Assembly (NCBI GenBank): GCA_030696315.1
Contig: JAUYSM010000092.1
Span: 1 to 35,619 of the forward strand
Source of the DNA: Pseudohongiella sp.
Lineage (GTDB): Bacteria > Pseudomonadota > Gammaproteobacteria > Pseudomonadales > Pseudohongiellaceae
Length of the DNA: 35,619 nucleotides
Direction: 5' to 3'
The translations under genes and the position numbers were made by a program. Of this stretch, positions 26,488-34,883 are shown one piece after another; position 1 is the first letter of the stretch, and each line of letters opens with the position of its first letter. A model generated the notes under the pieces. That model was not told the DNA's origin. It worked only from the letters and a program-made list of their open reading frames with translations, and made no database searches.

Positions 26488-26495
26488 TAAAAATC

Positions 26496-26512
26496 TGATC
26501 AATAGACGATCA
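26496..26512 (-). terminator. Weak hairpin at the 3' end of the minus-strand lipoprotein gene
   Basis: TGATC (26496-26500), a 7-nt loop and GATCA (26508-26512) pair perfectly. On the minus strand the hairpin is followed by GATTTTT. It overlaps the stop codon at 26499-26501. The stem is short and AT-rich, so efficiency is doubtful. Confidence 0.3.
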
Positions 26513-27683
26513 AAAAATTGCCATCAGGCTTCACCATGACCGCCACAAAGCTGCGATCAGGAATTTCCAATGCCTCGAGCTCAGGCAGGGAAACCTGATT
26601 GCCCTCGCCGTCAAACAGCGTTCGTCGTAGCAATCCGCCACTGAAAAAACCACCGCCCTCACCCCAGGCGATCAGCTGATAGCCTTCGATGTTGAATGCC
26701 ATGGCAGGGTGTTTTTCTCTAACAGAAGACGGCTGGGCTGAGATAAATTCTGGCTCAGTGTTGCCCGACAAATTCATTTTAAGCAGACGATTCTCAGTCT
26801 CGTAAGCCAGCCAGTAATCACCGGACACATCTCTGACAAGATCATTGGTGCTGACCGGACACGAGGAAATATCCCATTCACTCAACGCATGCACTGGCAA
26901 ATACGAGGATTGCACGTCGCCGTGCGCATTCTGAGTGATGATCAGCGTCTGCATGTGGCGGCCAGTGTTATTGATCGCGGAACGGTATGCTACAAACAGC
27001 TCGCCAGATTGATTGAACTCAGCAGACAAGGCACAACATGCGCAGGCACCTAATGCGGCGTCAGCAATCATGACGGTATCCTCAAAACTGTCGCCATAGT
27101 CTTCTGACTTCAGCATAAATATTGAGCGCTGATCTTCCTGCATCAAATCACCAGCGCCCCATACCAAGGCGACGCGATTGTTGTATGTCGCAATATCCGC
27201 GTTGGCATCAACACCTTCCAGATGCGATCCATCAATCAGAATTGGCGGTTCAAACAAACGTTTATTGATGTCAGATCGTGCATACAAAAACCGTGCTGGT
27301 CTATCGACATACCAGACGACATGAATCCTGCCTTCGCCGCCTACCGCAAAATTGGCGCGGTATATCGGGTCTTTGTAGTTAAATGGCTCACTGGAAACCT
27401 GAACAGCCGCTTGCCATGAAGCGGTATTGTTATCGTAGCGGGTGTAATACAGATGACCGAGGTAAGCCTCGCTTTCGGGAGACTGTGTGCGGAAATACAA
27501 CAAATGTGTATCGCCCCATTCATCCATGATAATGCGGGGATGAATGCCATTGTCCGGAACGCGCTGTAGATCGATAGAAGGCGACGACACCGGGTCTGTA
27601 CAAGACACCAGCGCCGTCAACATCAACAGACATAATCCGACAAATAACTTACGGGACAATATGTGTAATCTTGGTTCCTTCAA
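26499..27683 (-). CDS. Lipoprotein of unknown function, probable beta-propeller (sialidase-like)
   Basis: Protein of 394 aa with a lipoprotein signal; the lipobox LVSC puts Cys at residue 28. The mature part is rich in beta-strand patterns with spaced W/Y/F and repeated 'hVvwyvd'-like and 'lvwgagd'-like segments, which resembles six-bladed sialidase/BNR-type propellers. I cannot point to catalytic sialidase residues, so no activity is assigned. A CACC cluster (residues 214-217) is unusual. The start is TTG at 27683: GGAG is 6 bp upstream. This places the first 35 bp inside the 3' end of the SYLF gene, so the two are probably translationally coupled. Confidence 0.6.
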   Translation of the reverse strand: MKEPRLHILSRKLFVGLCLLMLTALVSCTDPVSSPSIDLQRVPDNGIHPRIIMDEWGDTHLLYFRTQSPESEAYLGHLYYTRYDNNTASWQAAVQVSSEPFNYKDPIYRANFAVGGEGRIHVVWYVDRPARFLYARSDINKRLFEPPILIDGSHLEGVDANADIATYNNRVALVWGAGDLMQEDQRSIFMLKSEDYGDSFEDTVMIADAALGACACCALSAEFNQSGELFVAYRSAINNTGRHMQTLIITQNAHGDVQSSYLPVHALSEWDISSCPVSTNDLVRDVSGDYWLAYETENRLLKMNLSGNTEPEFISAQPSSVREKHPAMAFNIEGYQLIAWGEGGGFFSGGLLRRTLFDGEGNQVSLPELEALEIPDRSFVAVMVKPDGNFLIVY

Positions 27684-28203
27684 CGCTGACTCCAGCCATT
27701 AAACCCTGTTGGTTAAAAATAAAGGCGTAGGCATCATCCTGAATGGAGGTAGACGAAACATTTGCCGCAAGGCCTTCATCCATCACCACCACAGTCGGAC
27801 CAACACCAATCTCCCATCCTTTTGAATCATTCAAATACGTCACAGCCGCATCTGTCATCAGGAAAACCGCATAGCCATAGGATTGGGCACCCGCCTGCAG
27901 GCCCCATGATCCCGTAAAGGAGTTGTAATACTGCGGGGCCATGCCCGCCTGCATCAAGACGCCTTCACCGTATGCTCCACCAAACACCAGGCCAGCCTTC
28001 ACAATATTCGGAAATACCAGCACGGCTTTGGCACGATCACCAAAGTCTTCTGCCACCTGATTGGTGCTGTACAGCAAGGCCAATGCTTCTTCCGCGTCAC
28101 GGTGCAATTCTGCAGCAGTTTCTGCGTGTGCGCTTACCAGCATACCTGATAACAGCAGACCAGCTGCCAATTGAAATACTGTCTTACCTTGTTTAATGGT
28201 CAT
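27649..28203 (-). CDS. SYLF-domain lipid-binding protein (Ysc84-like), exported
   Basis: Exported protein of 184 aa with a Sec signal cut after SAHA (residue 27). The rest is one SYLF/Ysc84 domain: the DRAKAVLVFPNIVKAGLVFGGAYGEGVL region, then the SWGLQAGAQSYGYAVFLMT segment, and a C-terminal beta stretch. SYLF domains bind phospholipids, and bacterial exported members are common in Proteobacteria, but their role is not settled. GAGGA lies 8 bp before the ATG. The upstream gap of 86 bp to the TMEM175-type gene has a small TCAGG/CCTGA hairpin (28222-28237), so transcription may start here separately. The lipoprotein gene downstream overlaps by 35 bp. Confidence 0.88.
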   Translation of the reverse strand: MTIKQGKTVFQLAAGLLLSGMLVSAHAETAAELHRDAEEALALLYSTNQVAEDFGDRAKAVLVFPNIVKAGLVFGGAYGEGVLMQAGMAPQYYNSFTGSWGLQAGAQSYGYAVFLMTDAAVTYLNDSKGWEIGVGPTVVVMDEGLAANVSSTSIQDDAYAFIFNQQGLMAGVSVEGTKITHIVP

Positions 28204-28289
28204 TGCAAATTCCTCAAATAGTCAGGTTTTTCCCTGAGAAATTCAGTATGACGGATATGCTGCAAATACCTCTGTACGCCAACTAACAC

Positions 28290-29018
28290 TTAAAGGCTGG
28301 ATCGCAATTGGCGCCGCTCGTACATTCGCTGAACAGGCAACAGTACAAATAATAGAAAATACACAAAACCGGCATAAATGACGCCGAATCCTTGAGTGAA
28401 CAGCGCAACCAGCATGCTGATCAAACCAGCCCCCGCAGGAATTGCCCAGAATATGATTTTTGATCGCGTCACCAGCAGCTCTTGCGTATTTAACGCAAGC
28501 CATTCCCGCTGGCGCCAAGCATGTATGTACAGCAAAACAATCAAACTGCACATTACCGAAAAGCCAGTACCATAAATAATAAAGATCTGGCGCATTTCAG
28601 GCCAGCCGACCTGAAACGGGTATGGAAAAAAACCACCTGACAGGTAGCTGAACCCTGATCCAAACACAACGCGTAATGGAAACACAATCACCAGAATGCC
28701 ACACACCAGAACCAAGGACAGTGCGATGGCTGTGCGATCCTCCAGCGCAAAACGTTGACTCCAGTTACGATGCCCCAACCAGAACATGATCACTTGAAAA
28801 AAGCTGGCTATAAACGCAGGAATGCTTTTGAGTGCATCAACAAATTCACTGTAGGTGCGCGGTACATCATCAACGGAAATAACCAACATGGTGACTGCGA
28901 ACGCAAAAGCCGCATCAACAAAGGTTTCAAGACGAGTACTGCCCTCACCACGTATTCGGAAGTGCTCTTCACTGTTGAGTGTTGAAAGTCTGGTTTCACT
29001 CCACGGGCTTGTCGCCAT
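28290..29018 (-). CDS. TMEM175-family potassium channel-like protein
   Basis: Membrane protein of 242 aa with about six hydrophobic segments. The first contains RLETFVDAAFAFAVTMLV (residues 29-46), close to the family pore-helix motif RxxxFSDxxxAxxxT; bacterial TMEM175 proteins form tetrameric potassium-permeable channels. The Ser of the motif is Val here, which is seen in some bacterial members. Selectivity cannot be judged by eye. The ATG at 29018 lies 23 bp inside the end of the transglutaminase gene, so it is the last gene of the MoxR/DUF58/transglutaminase operon. The link between a channel and that machine is unexplained. Confidence 0.75.
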   Translation of the reverse strand: MATSPWSETRLSTLNSEEHFRIRGEGSTRLETFVDAAFAFAVTMLVISVDDVPRTYSEFVDALKSIPAFIASFFQVIMFWLGHRNWSQRFALEDRTAIALSLVLVCGILVIVFPLRVVFGSGFSYLSGGFFPYPFQVGWPEMRQIFIIYGTGFSVMCSLIVLLYIHAWRQREWLALNTQELLVTRSKIIFWAIPAGAGLISMLVALFTQGFGVIYAGFVYFLLFVLLPVQRMYERRQLRSSL

Positions 29019-30852
29019 CGGTCAGTCCCTTATTCTGTTGAAGTCGCTTGAACAATTTTTTCAATTTGTTGAGGTCGGGATCAGTCTTTCCATAGATAAC
29101 TTGATCCAACTCGGCCATCAGCTCGGTCGCCTCTTTTACCAGATCGGGTCTGATTGTGGCAATACGCCGAAGATGCGCTGCTGTGGTTTCTCCGGGCAAT
29201 GATCCCAGCGCTTGTTTGGCCAAGCTTTTTTCAAAAGTGTGATACATCTTTATGGCGGGGGGGACAGGCGCAAGGATGCCGCCTCGCATAGACATGGTTC
29301 TTAAGACCACAAACAATAGGACCGCGGCCATCAGCCAGACTGGCAACTCACCCAGACCACGCTGCTCTAACCATAGACTGAACGCATCGGTACGTAGCTC
29401 ACCCGCTTCGTCGAAAAACCATCGATCTGACTGATATAAAAAAGCGTCCAGCGCATCACCAGCGGTTACGGCGCCCGGCAGTTGCTTCACATAAAACCAC
29501 CATCGATCACGCAAATTCTGTTCAGCTGCAGCCTCCTGCAACCATGCATCCATTCCGATCGTGATACGCTCCGGTGCAACCCAGGCAGTTGGATCGAGCA
29601 GTACCCAGCCCCTACCGGCATACCACGCTTCAACCCACACATGTGCGTGATACTGATACACACTGAGGTGATTACTTAGCGGGTTGAATTCCCCTCCTTG
29701 ATAACCACCGATCACACGCGCCGGGATACCTGCTGCACGCAATACAAAACTTAAAGCCGACGCGTAGTGTCCACAAAAACCCTGACGCTGGTTAAACAGA
29801 AAGTCGTCAATACCCTGCTCTGTCATGGCGGGCGGATTAACTGTGTAGAAAAAATTATTAAGATAAAACTGTTCAAGAACAAACTGGGTTAACACCAGAT
29901 CGTCCGGGAACTGCTGCCGCAACGAACCTGCCCATTGCACACTCAAGGGGTTGGAGCCTTCAGGCAGCTGCAGATTGCGGGCGCGCGTGGTGTCATCAAG
30001 TGTGATGTCGACCGCAGACGGTGGTGCGTTCAGCGGGTCTGTGTTGACATACGACGTCACCGGGTAGCGCAAGCGTTGTCGCACCGGTATTCTGTTGACC
30101 AACGCGCCGCGGGTATCACGGTATACATCCTCTTTTTCAACCCAAGCCTCATTCAGACCATACAACCAGTACGCACGATTAGGCTCTTGTGTAACCTCGT
30201 ATGACACTTGCACCGTGTTCTCTGGCGTCTCTGTGGGTGAATCTGCCAGATTGAACTCCAGTTGCGGGTCACGGACCCAGGCTTTGCCATCAAAATTCTC
30301 CAGAACAACGCCTCGCCAATACAACATCGACAAGGGGGGAGGTTGCCGCTCATACTGGCCTTCAAACTTCACCCGCAGCGCTAGCTCGGTTGAGGCAACC
30401 AGGCGGGTCACCGAATCAGGCGATAGTCTATCGCTGATGCCGGTCTGCATGGTTCCGCTGTTTTGTCGTTCTACCCAGCGCGCACCGGCGCTGGCCAGCA
30501 GTCCCATCAGCAAAATAGAAACCGGGATGGACAACAGCACTATTGTAAACACCGTTTTAAAACTGTCCATTGCCGAAGACTGCCCAGCACCCTCAAACGT
30601 GCGGGCGCGTGCCGCCACAATAGACACCAACAACAGCATGGTCAGCAACAGTAGATAGACCCCAGCGATCGGCGTTTCAGCATACAAATAACTGCCCATC
30701 AACATTACAAATGCAGTCAATCGCCATCCGAGTACCAGCGTGATCAAACTTGGCAGAATCAGCCACCAGGCCATACCCTGAAACGGCGGCAACAACAAAG
30801 CCAAACCAAACAGTAGTGTGCCAGGCACCTCGATTCGACTGGATTTGGTCAT
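28996..30852 (-). CDS. TgpA-like membrane transglutaminase (copy 2)
   Basis: Protein of 618 aa: about five N-terminal membrane segments (to residue 122), a periplasmic region of about 400 residues with a transglutaminase-like core, a single membrane segment (about 515-535), and a cytoplasmic tail like DUF4129. The catalytic triad is intact: Cys360 in QGFCGHYA, His404 in YHAHVWVEAW and Asp420 in LLDPTAW. Family architecture matches Pseudomonas aeruginosa TgpA, which is linked to MoxR and DUF58 genes. Its substrate is unknown; an envelope-protein target is likely. It overlaps the DUF58 gene by 4 bp and the TMEM175-type gene by 23 bp. It is 61 residues shorter than its paralogue at 32844-34883, mainly in the N-terminal membrane part. 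Confidence 0.9.
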   Translation of the reverse strand: MTKSSRIEVPGTLLFGLALLLPPFQGMAWWLILPSLITLVLGWRLTAFVMLMGSYLYAETPIAGVYLLLLTMLLLVSIVAARARTFEGAGQSSAMDSFKTVFTIVLLSIPVSILLMGLLASAGARWVERQNSGTMQTGISDRLSPDSVTRLVASTELALRVKFEGQYERQPPPLSMLYWRGVVLENFDGKAWVRDPQLEFNLADSPTETPENTVQVSYEVTQEPNRAYWLYGLNEAWVEKEDVYRDTRGALVNRIPVRQRLRYPVTSYVNTDPLNAPPSAVDITLDDTTRARNLQLPEGSNPLSVQWAGSLRQQFPDDLVLTQFVLEQFYLNNFFYTVNPPAMTEQGIDDFLFNQRQGFCGHYASALSFVLRAAGIPARVIGGYQGGEFNPLSNHLSVYQYHAHVWVEAWYAGRGWVLLDPTAWVAPERITIGMDAWLQEAAAEQNLRDRWWFYVKQLPGAVTAGDALDAFLYQSDRWFFDEAGELRTDAFSLWLEQRGLGELPVWLMAAVLLFVVLRTMSMRGGILAPVPPAIKMYHTFEKSLAKQALGSLPGETTAAHLRRIATIRPDLVKEATELMAELDQVIYGKTDPDLNKLKKLFKRLQQNKGLTDGDKPVE

Positions 30853-31910
30853 GACGCAGCATCCTGTGGGGACACCTGCTCGGCGGGAAAAAGCGCCAAT
30901 TCACGCAATAAACGATGTTTGTGCGAGTCACCTTTGCCGGGCGCTTCAAACACACCCGGCAGCCGTAAGCCAAACACCCGGTGCCGACGACTGAGTTGCA
31001 AGATCTGGTGACACAGACAACTCAGAATCTGTTCGTTATCACGTCCGGCGAACCGTTCCCAGTCCAGAATAATTTCCGGCTGTTTCTCGCGGACAAACTG
31101 TTTGGTCTGCAAACCATGTCCGCGTGCAAGGGATTGCCAATGAATTTGACGTGAGGTATCGCCGGGCTGGTATTCCCTGAGTCCAGAAAAATCGTCGCTG
31201 CCACTCTCCGCGGCAGTTTTGAGCGCGCCCGCCTGAGTAGCATGACTATGATAAACGTCATCCGGTACCTCACAAAAAACGGGTCGAGGGTAAACCAGAC
31301 AGTGCATGGCTAAGTCAGGACGCGACCATGCTCGCCATAGTCCCAACGGATAGTCACTGGCAATCAACAGGCGTGGCGCTGACATCACCCCGCGCTTTAA
31401 CGCTGTTTGCTGCAGTTCAATAGTTGTGCCCAAACCTTGTATCGACTCAATGGATTTCATTGACTGCGACTCAAACCCAATTCCCAACTGGCAATGTTTG
31501 CGCTGGGGCGCTGAGGGGCCAAGTTGCAAAACAAACAAGGCTTGCTCACCTTCAAAACAATGGTGCGAGGCACTCGCACGTCGGGTATTGGCACTTTGTA
31601 TCAACAATCCACTCAGGTTGCGATAGGTTAGAATCAGACAAACAAGAAACAGACTCAACATCAGACTGGCTAACAACACAGCAACAACATTGCGCTGTGC
31701 TAATGCAATCAATGAAATGGCCAGTGCCGCGATTCCTATGAGTGCTCCTTGCGGGGTGGGGAGAATAAAAATGGTGCGGCGGCCCAGTGCCAGCGTAGAC
31801 ATCGGAGGCACCCGCTTGTTCAGCCAGCGAGTGTGCCGGCCTTTCCAGCGCTTTGACAGCCGTCCGATCAATGAGAACCGGGCAGCACGTTGACCGATGC
31901 CAGTATCCAT
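30849..31910 (-). CDS. DUF58 membrane protein (copy 2)
   Basis: Protein of 353 aa with two adjacent hydrophobic segments (about residues 50-90) and a C-terminal DUF58 domain. The DUF58 signature is clear at DDFSGLREYQPGDTSRQIHW, then ARGHGLQTKQF. DUF58 proteins are partners of MoxR ATPases and often carry a von Willebrand A-like fold; their biochemical role is not known. The start is ATG at 31910, 43 bp inside the MoxR gene; an in-frame ATG at residue 37 could be an alternative. The stop overlaps the following transglutaminase start by 4 bp. It is a paralogue of the partial DUF58 gene at the right edge. Confidence 0.9.
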   Translation of the reverse strand: MDTGIGQRAARFSLIGRLSKRWKGRHTRWLNKRVPPMSTLALGRRTIFILPTPQGALIGIAALAISLIALAQRNVVAVLLASLMLSLFLVCLILTYRNLSGLLIQSANTRRASASHHCFEGEQALFVLQLGPSAPQRKHCQLGIGFESQSMKSIESIQGLGTTIELQQTALKRGVMSAPRLLIASDYPLGLWRAWSRPDLAMHCLVYPRPVFCEVPDDVYHSHATQAGALKTAAESGSDDFSGLREYQPGDTSRQIHWQSLARGHGLQTKQFVREKQPEIILDWERFAGRDNEQILSCLCHQILQLSRRHRVFGLRLPGVFEAPGKGDSHKHRLLRELALFPAEQVSPQDAAS

Positions 31911-32809
31911 GAACCCAAGCCACCTTGTTCTGTGTCTGAAAACGCTGTCAAACCCTCAGTGTGTGCCTGCAGGCGGTGTTCTGCTACGGCAGCAAAAACA
32001 GCCTGCACATCATCTGCGCTCACATAGTCCCGCCCGTGCATCAATGCATAACAACTGGCTGCCCGCATAATCGCCATGCCGCCACGAGGCGACAGCCCTT
32101 CGCGAAAGTGCTTGTGGTTGCGGGTAAACGCAATGAGCCGTTGTACATAATCCAGCAATACTTCGCTGACATGGATGTTTGCCAGTGCGTCACGAATCTC
32201 ATGCAAATCCCGATCACTCAAACATGATTCAGACACCTGTTGGTGGTGTCTGACGGCAAACGCTTTTAGCAGTTCCCGTTCTGCTCCGGCATCCGGGTAA
32301 CCCAGCGACAGACACATCAAAAACCGATCAGTCTGAGACTCTGGCAATGGATAAGTACCGGCCAGATTAGAAGGGTTTTGGGTAGCAATCACAAAAAACG
32401 GTTCCGGCAATGCGCGCGTTTCGCCATCCAGAGTGACCTGCCCTTCTTCCATTGCTTCAAGCAAGGCACTTTGTGTGCGCGGCGTGGCACGATTGATTTC
32501 ATCGGCCATCAGTAACTGACAAAACACCGGGCCTTCCCGAAAGCTGAAGTTACCGCTTGCAGGATCAAAAACTGAGCCGCCCAATATGTCTGCGGGTAAT
32601 AAATCACTGGTGAACTGAATACGTTTAAATGACAAACCCAGCACACCTGCCAGCGCTTGCGCGAGGGTGGTTTTGCCCATGCCCGGCAGATCTTCCAATA
32701 ACAGATGACCGCCTGCCAGCAAACAACACATCGCCAGTTTGACTTGCTGCTCCTTGCCCAACACAATTTTATTGATGCTGTTCAGCACGTGATTGATTCT
32801 GGTTTGCAT
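31868..32809 (-). CDS. MoxR-family AAA+ ATPase
   Basis: AAA+ ATPase of 313 aa in the MoxR group, thought to act as a chaperone for membrane or secreted complexes. Walker A is PGMGKTT (residues 42-48), Walker B is LLMADEIN with Asp103-Glu104, and the sensor region is FFVIATQNPSNLAGTYPLPESQTDRF. It is the only MoxR in the window, yet two DUF58 and two transglutaminase genes flank it. It is 34 bp downstream of the first transglutaminase gene and overlaps the next DUF58 gene by 43 bp. In most genomes MoxR leads such a cluster, so its mid-operon position is unusual. Confidence 0.93.
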   Translation of the reverse strand: MQTRINHVLNSINKIVLGKEQQVKLAMCCLLAGGHLLLEDLPGMGKTTLAQALAGVLGLSFKRIQFTSDLLPADILGGSVFDPASGNFSFREGPVFCQLLMADEINRATPRTQSALLEAMEEGQVTLDGETRALPEPFFVIATQNPSNLAGTYPLPESQTDRFLMCLSLGYPDAGAERELLKAFAVRHHQQVSESCLSDRDLHEIRDALANIHVSEVLLDYVQRLIAFTRNHKHFREGLSPRGGMAIMRAASCYALMHGRDYVSADDVQAVFAAVAEHRLQAHTEGLTAFSDTEQGGLGSWILASVNVLPGSH

Positions 32810-32843
32810 GATGATGAGTGTATTCCCTTAACAGCGGGCCAAT

Positions 32844-34883
32844 TCAACTGCTTTGTTTGTTCGCGCGCGCCAGTTGCCGACTCAGGCGCTTTAGTCGGGT
32901 GGAAAGTGCGCGCAGTTCATTCTTGATGAGCACATTATGGCTATCCATGCTTGATCGGTACATCATTTGATTGATATCCCGGGCGCAGGCATCCAGCTCA
33001 TCACGACACTCAGGATTGTTTTGAGCCAATCGCTGAAAAAATGTGTAAGCGCCTTCTCTGGGAACTCTGGCCAGTTTAGTGCCTGCAAAGGAATTCATAA
33101 ACTGCAAACAGGTGTCTACGACCGGATCATGTCGGCGACGATTCTTGAACATGCTGCCAGCAACAACTGCCGCAAGAATCAACACTAACATCGCTACCAT
33201 GATCGCGGGCAGCCACTTAACGCGCGACGCTCCGACCAGACTCTCAAGAAACGCCAACTGCGTGGTTTCGTCATAACTGAGCACCCAACGATTCCAGGAG
33301 TACTCAAGCGAGTCCATACGCAACCGCAGGGCGTTTAACCACGGCCTGTCCATCAGTAACAGCATGGCAAACGCAGGATCCTGTAAAGTCTGCTCATTCT
33401 GTCTCATCAGCATTTCCGCACCAAGCTCAATGCGGTCCGGCGCTACCCATGCTGTTGGATCAAGCTGTTGCCAACCTACACCTTCAAACCAGGCTTCAAC
33501 CCACGCGTGTGCGTTGTACTGATACACAATCAGGTAGTCCTCAAAGCGATTGTGCTCTGCACCCTGATACCCGACGACCACCCGGGCGGGAATACCGGCA
33601 GCCCGCAACATAAATGTCAATGCGCCTGCATAGTGCTCACAAAACCCTTGCTGGCTGTCAAACAGGAAATCATCAATGCTGTTGTCCGGCATCAAAGGTG
33701 GATACAAGGTGTAGAAGTACTCTTCTGTGCGAAAGCGACTGAGCATCGCGTTCGTCAGCTGCCTGTCATCGCTGTACTGCGCGCGCATTTGTTGCGCGAG
33801 TTCCCGGGCTCTGGGATTGCCATCCTCTGGCAAGCGCAGTGCTCTGTTGCGCGCGCGCTGCCCAAGTATCAAATCCGACGGTACATCTGTGTATGAGCGC
33901 ACGTCATAACGAAATCGCTGCACAACCGGCCGCGAGACATTCAGTACATTGTAATTATCAAGAAACACCCCTGGCTGATTTACATCTGGCACATTGATCG
34001 CATACAACCAGTTCTGCTGAGTAGGTTCCATGATGATGCTGTAGTCCAACACAGCTTGGCTACTATCACTTTGATAGTCGCGATCCTGTCGGGGGCCAAT
34101 CGTAAAATAGTTACGCGACCACGTGCTGCCATCAAAATCTTCCAGCACCAGCCCTCGCCAGTACAAGTGCTGGGGCGATGGGATGTTGGCAGTGAACTTG
34201 ACCCTGAACGCAATTTCTGTCGAGCGGGCCAGCTCACTGATTTCACCCGGTGACATGCGATCGCTGACGCCTGTTGCGCTGGCGGTGCTTGGCTGGGTCA
34301 CCGACCAAAGTGGCGAAATTCTTGGTACCGTAACAAACAGTATTAACATCAGCGGCAAGGCTTGCAGCATCAGAATACCTGCCAGGCGCAGATTACGCAG
34401 CTGTTCAATCCGACCGTCGGTAAAATCAGGCGCGCGGTTCAATGAAATTAACGATGCCAAGATCAGCAGCGCTACCATTAAATTGTAGGCACCTGACAAG
34501 ATGGATTGTGAATAAATAAATCCTGCCATCAGTAACAAAAATGCCAGAGTATTGACGATGTAAATATCGCGCCGGTAGCGCATCTCCAATAACTTTAACA
34601 AACACCCACTGATCAATAGAATCACTGTGCCGTCAATGCTCAGCCCCTCTCCTCCATACTGCACGATTGTTGCTGCTGCGACTGCAAACAACGCAACCGC
34701 CCGGACGGCACGACCAGGGTAATTCGCCCGGCCAATATAGATCAGCCAGCGCCAGGTCAAACACACCCCGGCCAACACAATCAACCAGAGTGGCATACGC
34801 GTCAGATGCGGCAGAATAAGCAGCACCATCACGGATAGTATCCAGATCAGCGCTGTTCTCGGGATAGCAGCATTTACGACCAT
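32844..34883 (-). CDS. TgpA-like membrane transglutaminase (copy 1)
   Basis: Protein of 679 aa with six or seven N-terminal membrane segments (to about residue 188), a periplasmic transglutaminase-like domain, one membrane segment near 555-578 and a cytoplasmic tail. The catalytic triad is intact: Cys415 in QGFCEHYA, His459 in YNAHAWVEAW and Asp475 in QLDPTAW. Size and layout match TgpA of Pseudomonas aeruginosa (DUF3488, transglutaminase core, DUF4129). It is clearly a paralogue of the protein encoded at 28996-30852; the DxxQGFCxHYAxAL and DPTAWVAPxRI blocks are shared. It starts 10 bp inside the end of the upstream DUF58 gene and is 34 bp ahead of MoxR. Confidence 0.92.
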   Translation of the reverse strand: MVVNAAIPRTALIWILSVMVLLILPHLTRMPLWLIVLAGVCLTWRWLIYIGRANYPGRAVRAVALFAVAAATIVQYGGEGLSIDGTVILLISGCLLKLLEMRYRRDIYIVNTLAFLLLMAGFIYSQSILSGAYNLMVALLILASLISLNRAPDFTDGRIEQLRNLRLAGILMLQALPLMLILFVTVPRISPLWSVTQPSTASATGVSDRMSPGEISELARSTEIAFRVKFTANIPSPQHLYWRGLVLEDFDGSTWSRNYFTIGPRQDRDYQSDSSQAVLDYSIIMEPTQQNWLYAINVPDVNQPGVFLDNYNVLNVSRPVVQRFRYDVRSYTDVPSDLILGQRARNRALRLPEDGNPRARELAQQMRAQYSDDRQLTNAMLSRFRTEEYFYTLYPPLMPDNSIDDFLFDSQQGFCEHYAGALTFMLRAAGIPARVVVGYQGAEHNRFEDYLIVYQYNAHAWVEAWFEGVGWQQLDPTAWVAPDRIELGAEMLMRQNEQTLQDPAFAMLLLMDRPWLNALRLRMDSLEYSWNRWVLSYDETTQLAFLESLVGASRVKWLPAIMVAMLVLILAAVVAGSMFKNRRRHDPVVDTCLQFMNSFAGTKLARVPREGAYTFFQRLAQNNPECRDELDACARDINQMMYRSSMDSHNVLIKNELRALSTRLKRLSRQLARANKQSS

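Noticed and set aside
30095-30658. 187-codon plus-strand frame inside the second transglutaminase gene
   Set aside because: Shadow frame; the opposite strand encodes an intact transglutaminase with membrane segments and catalytic triad.
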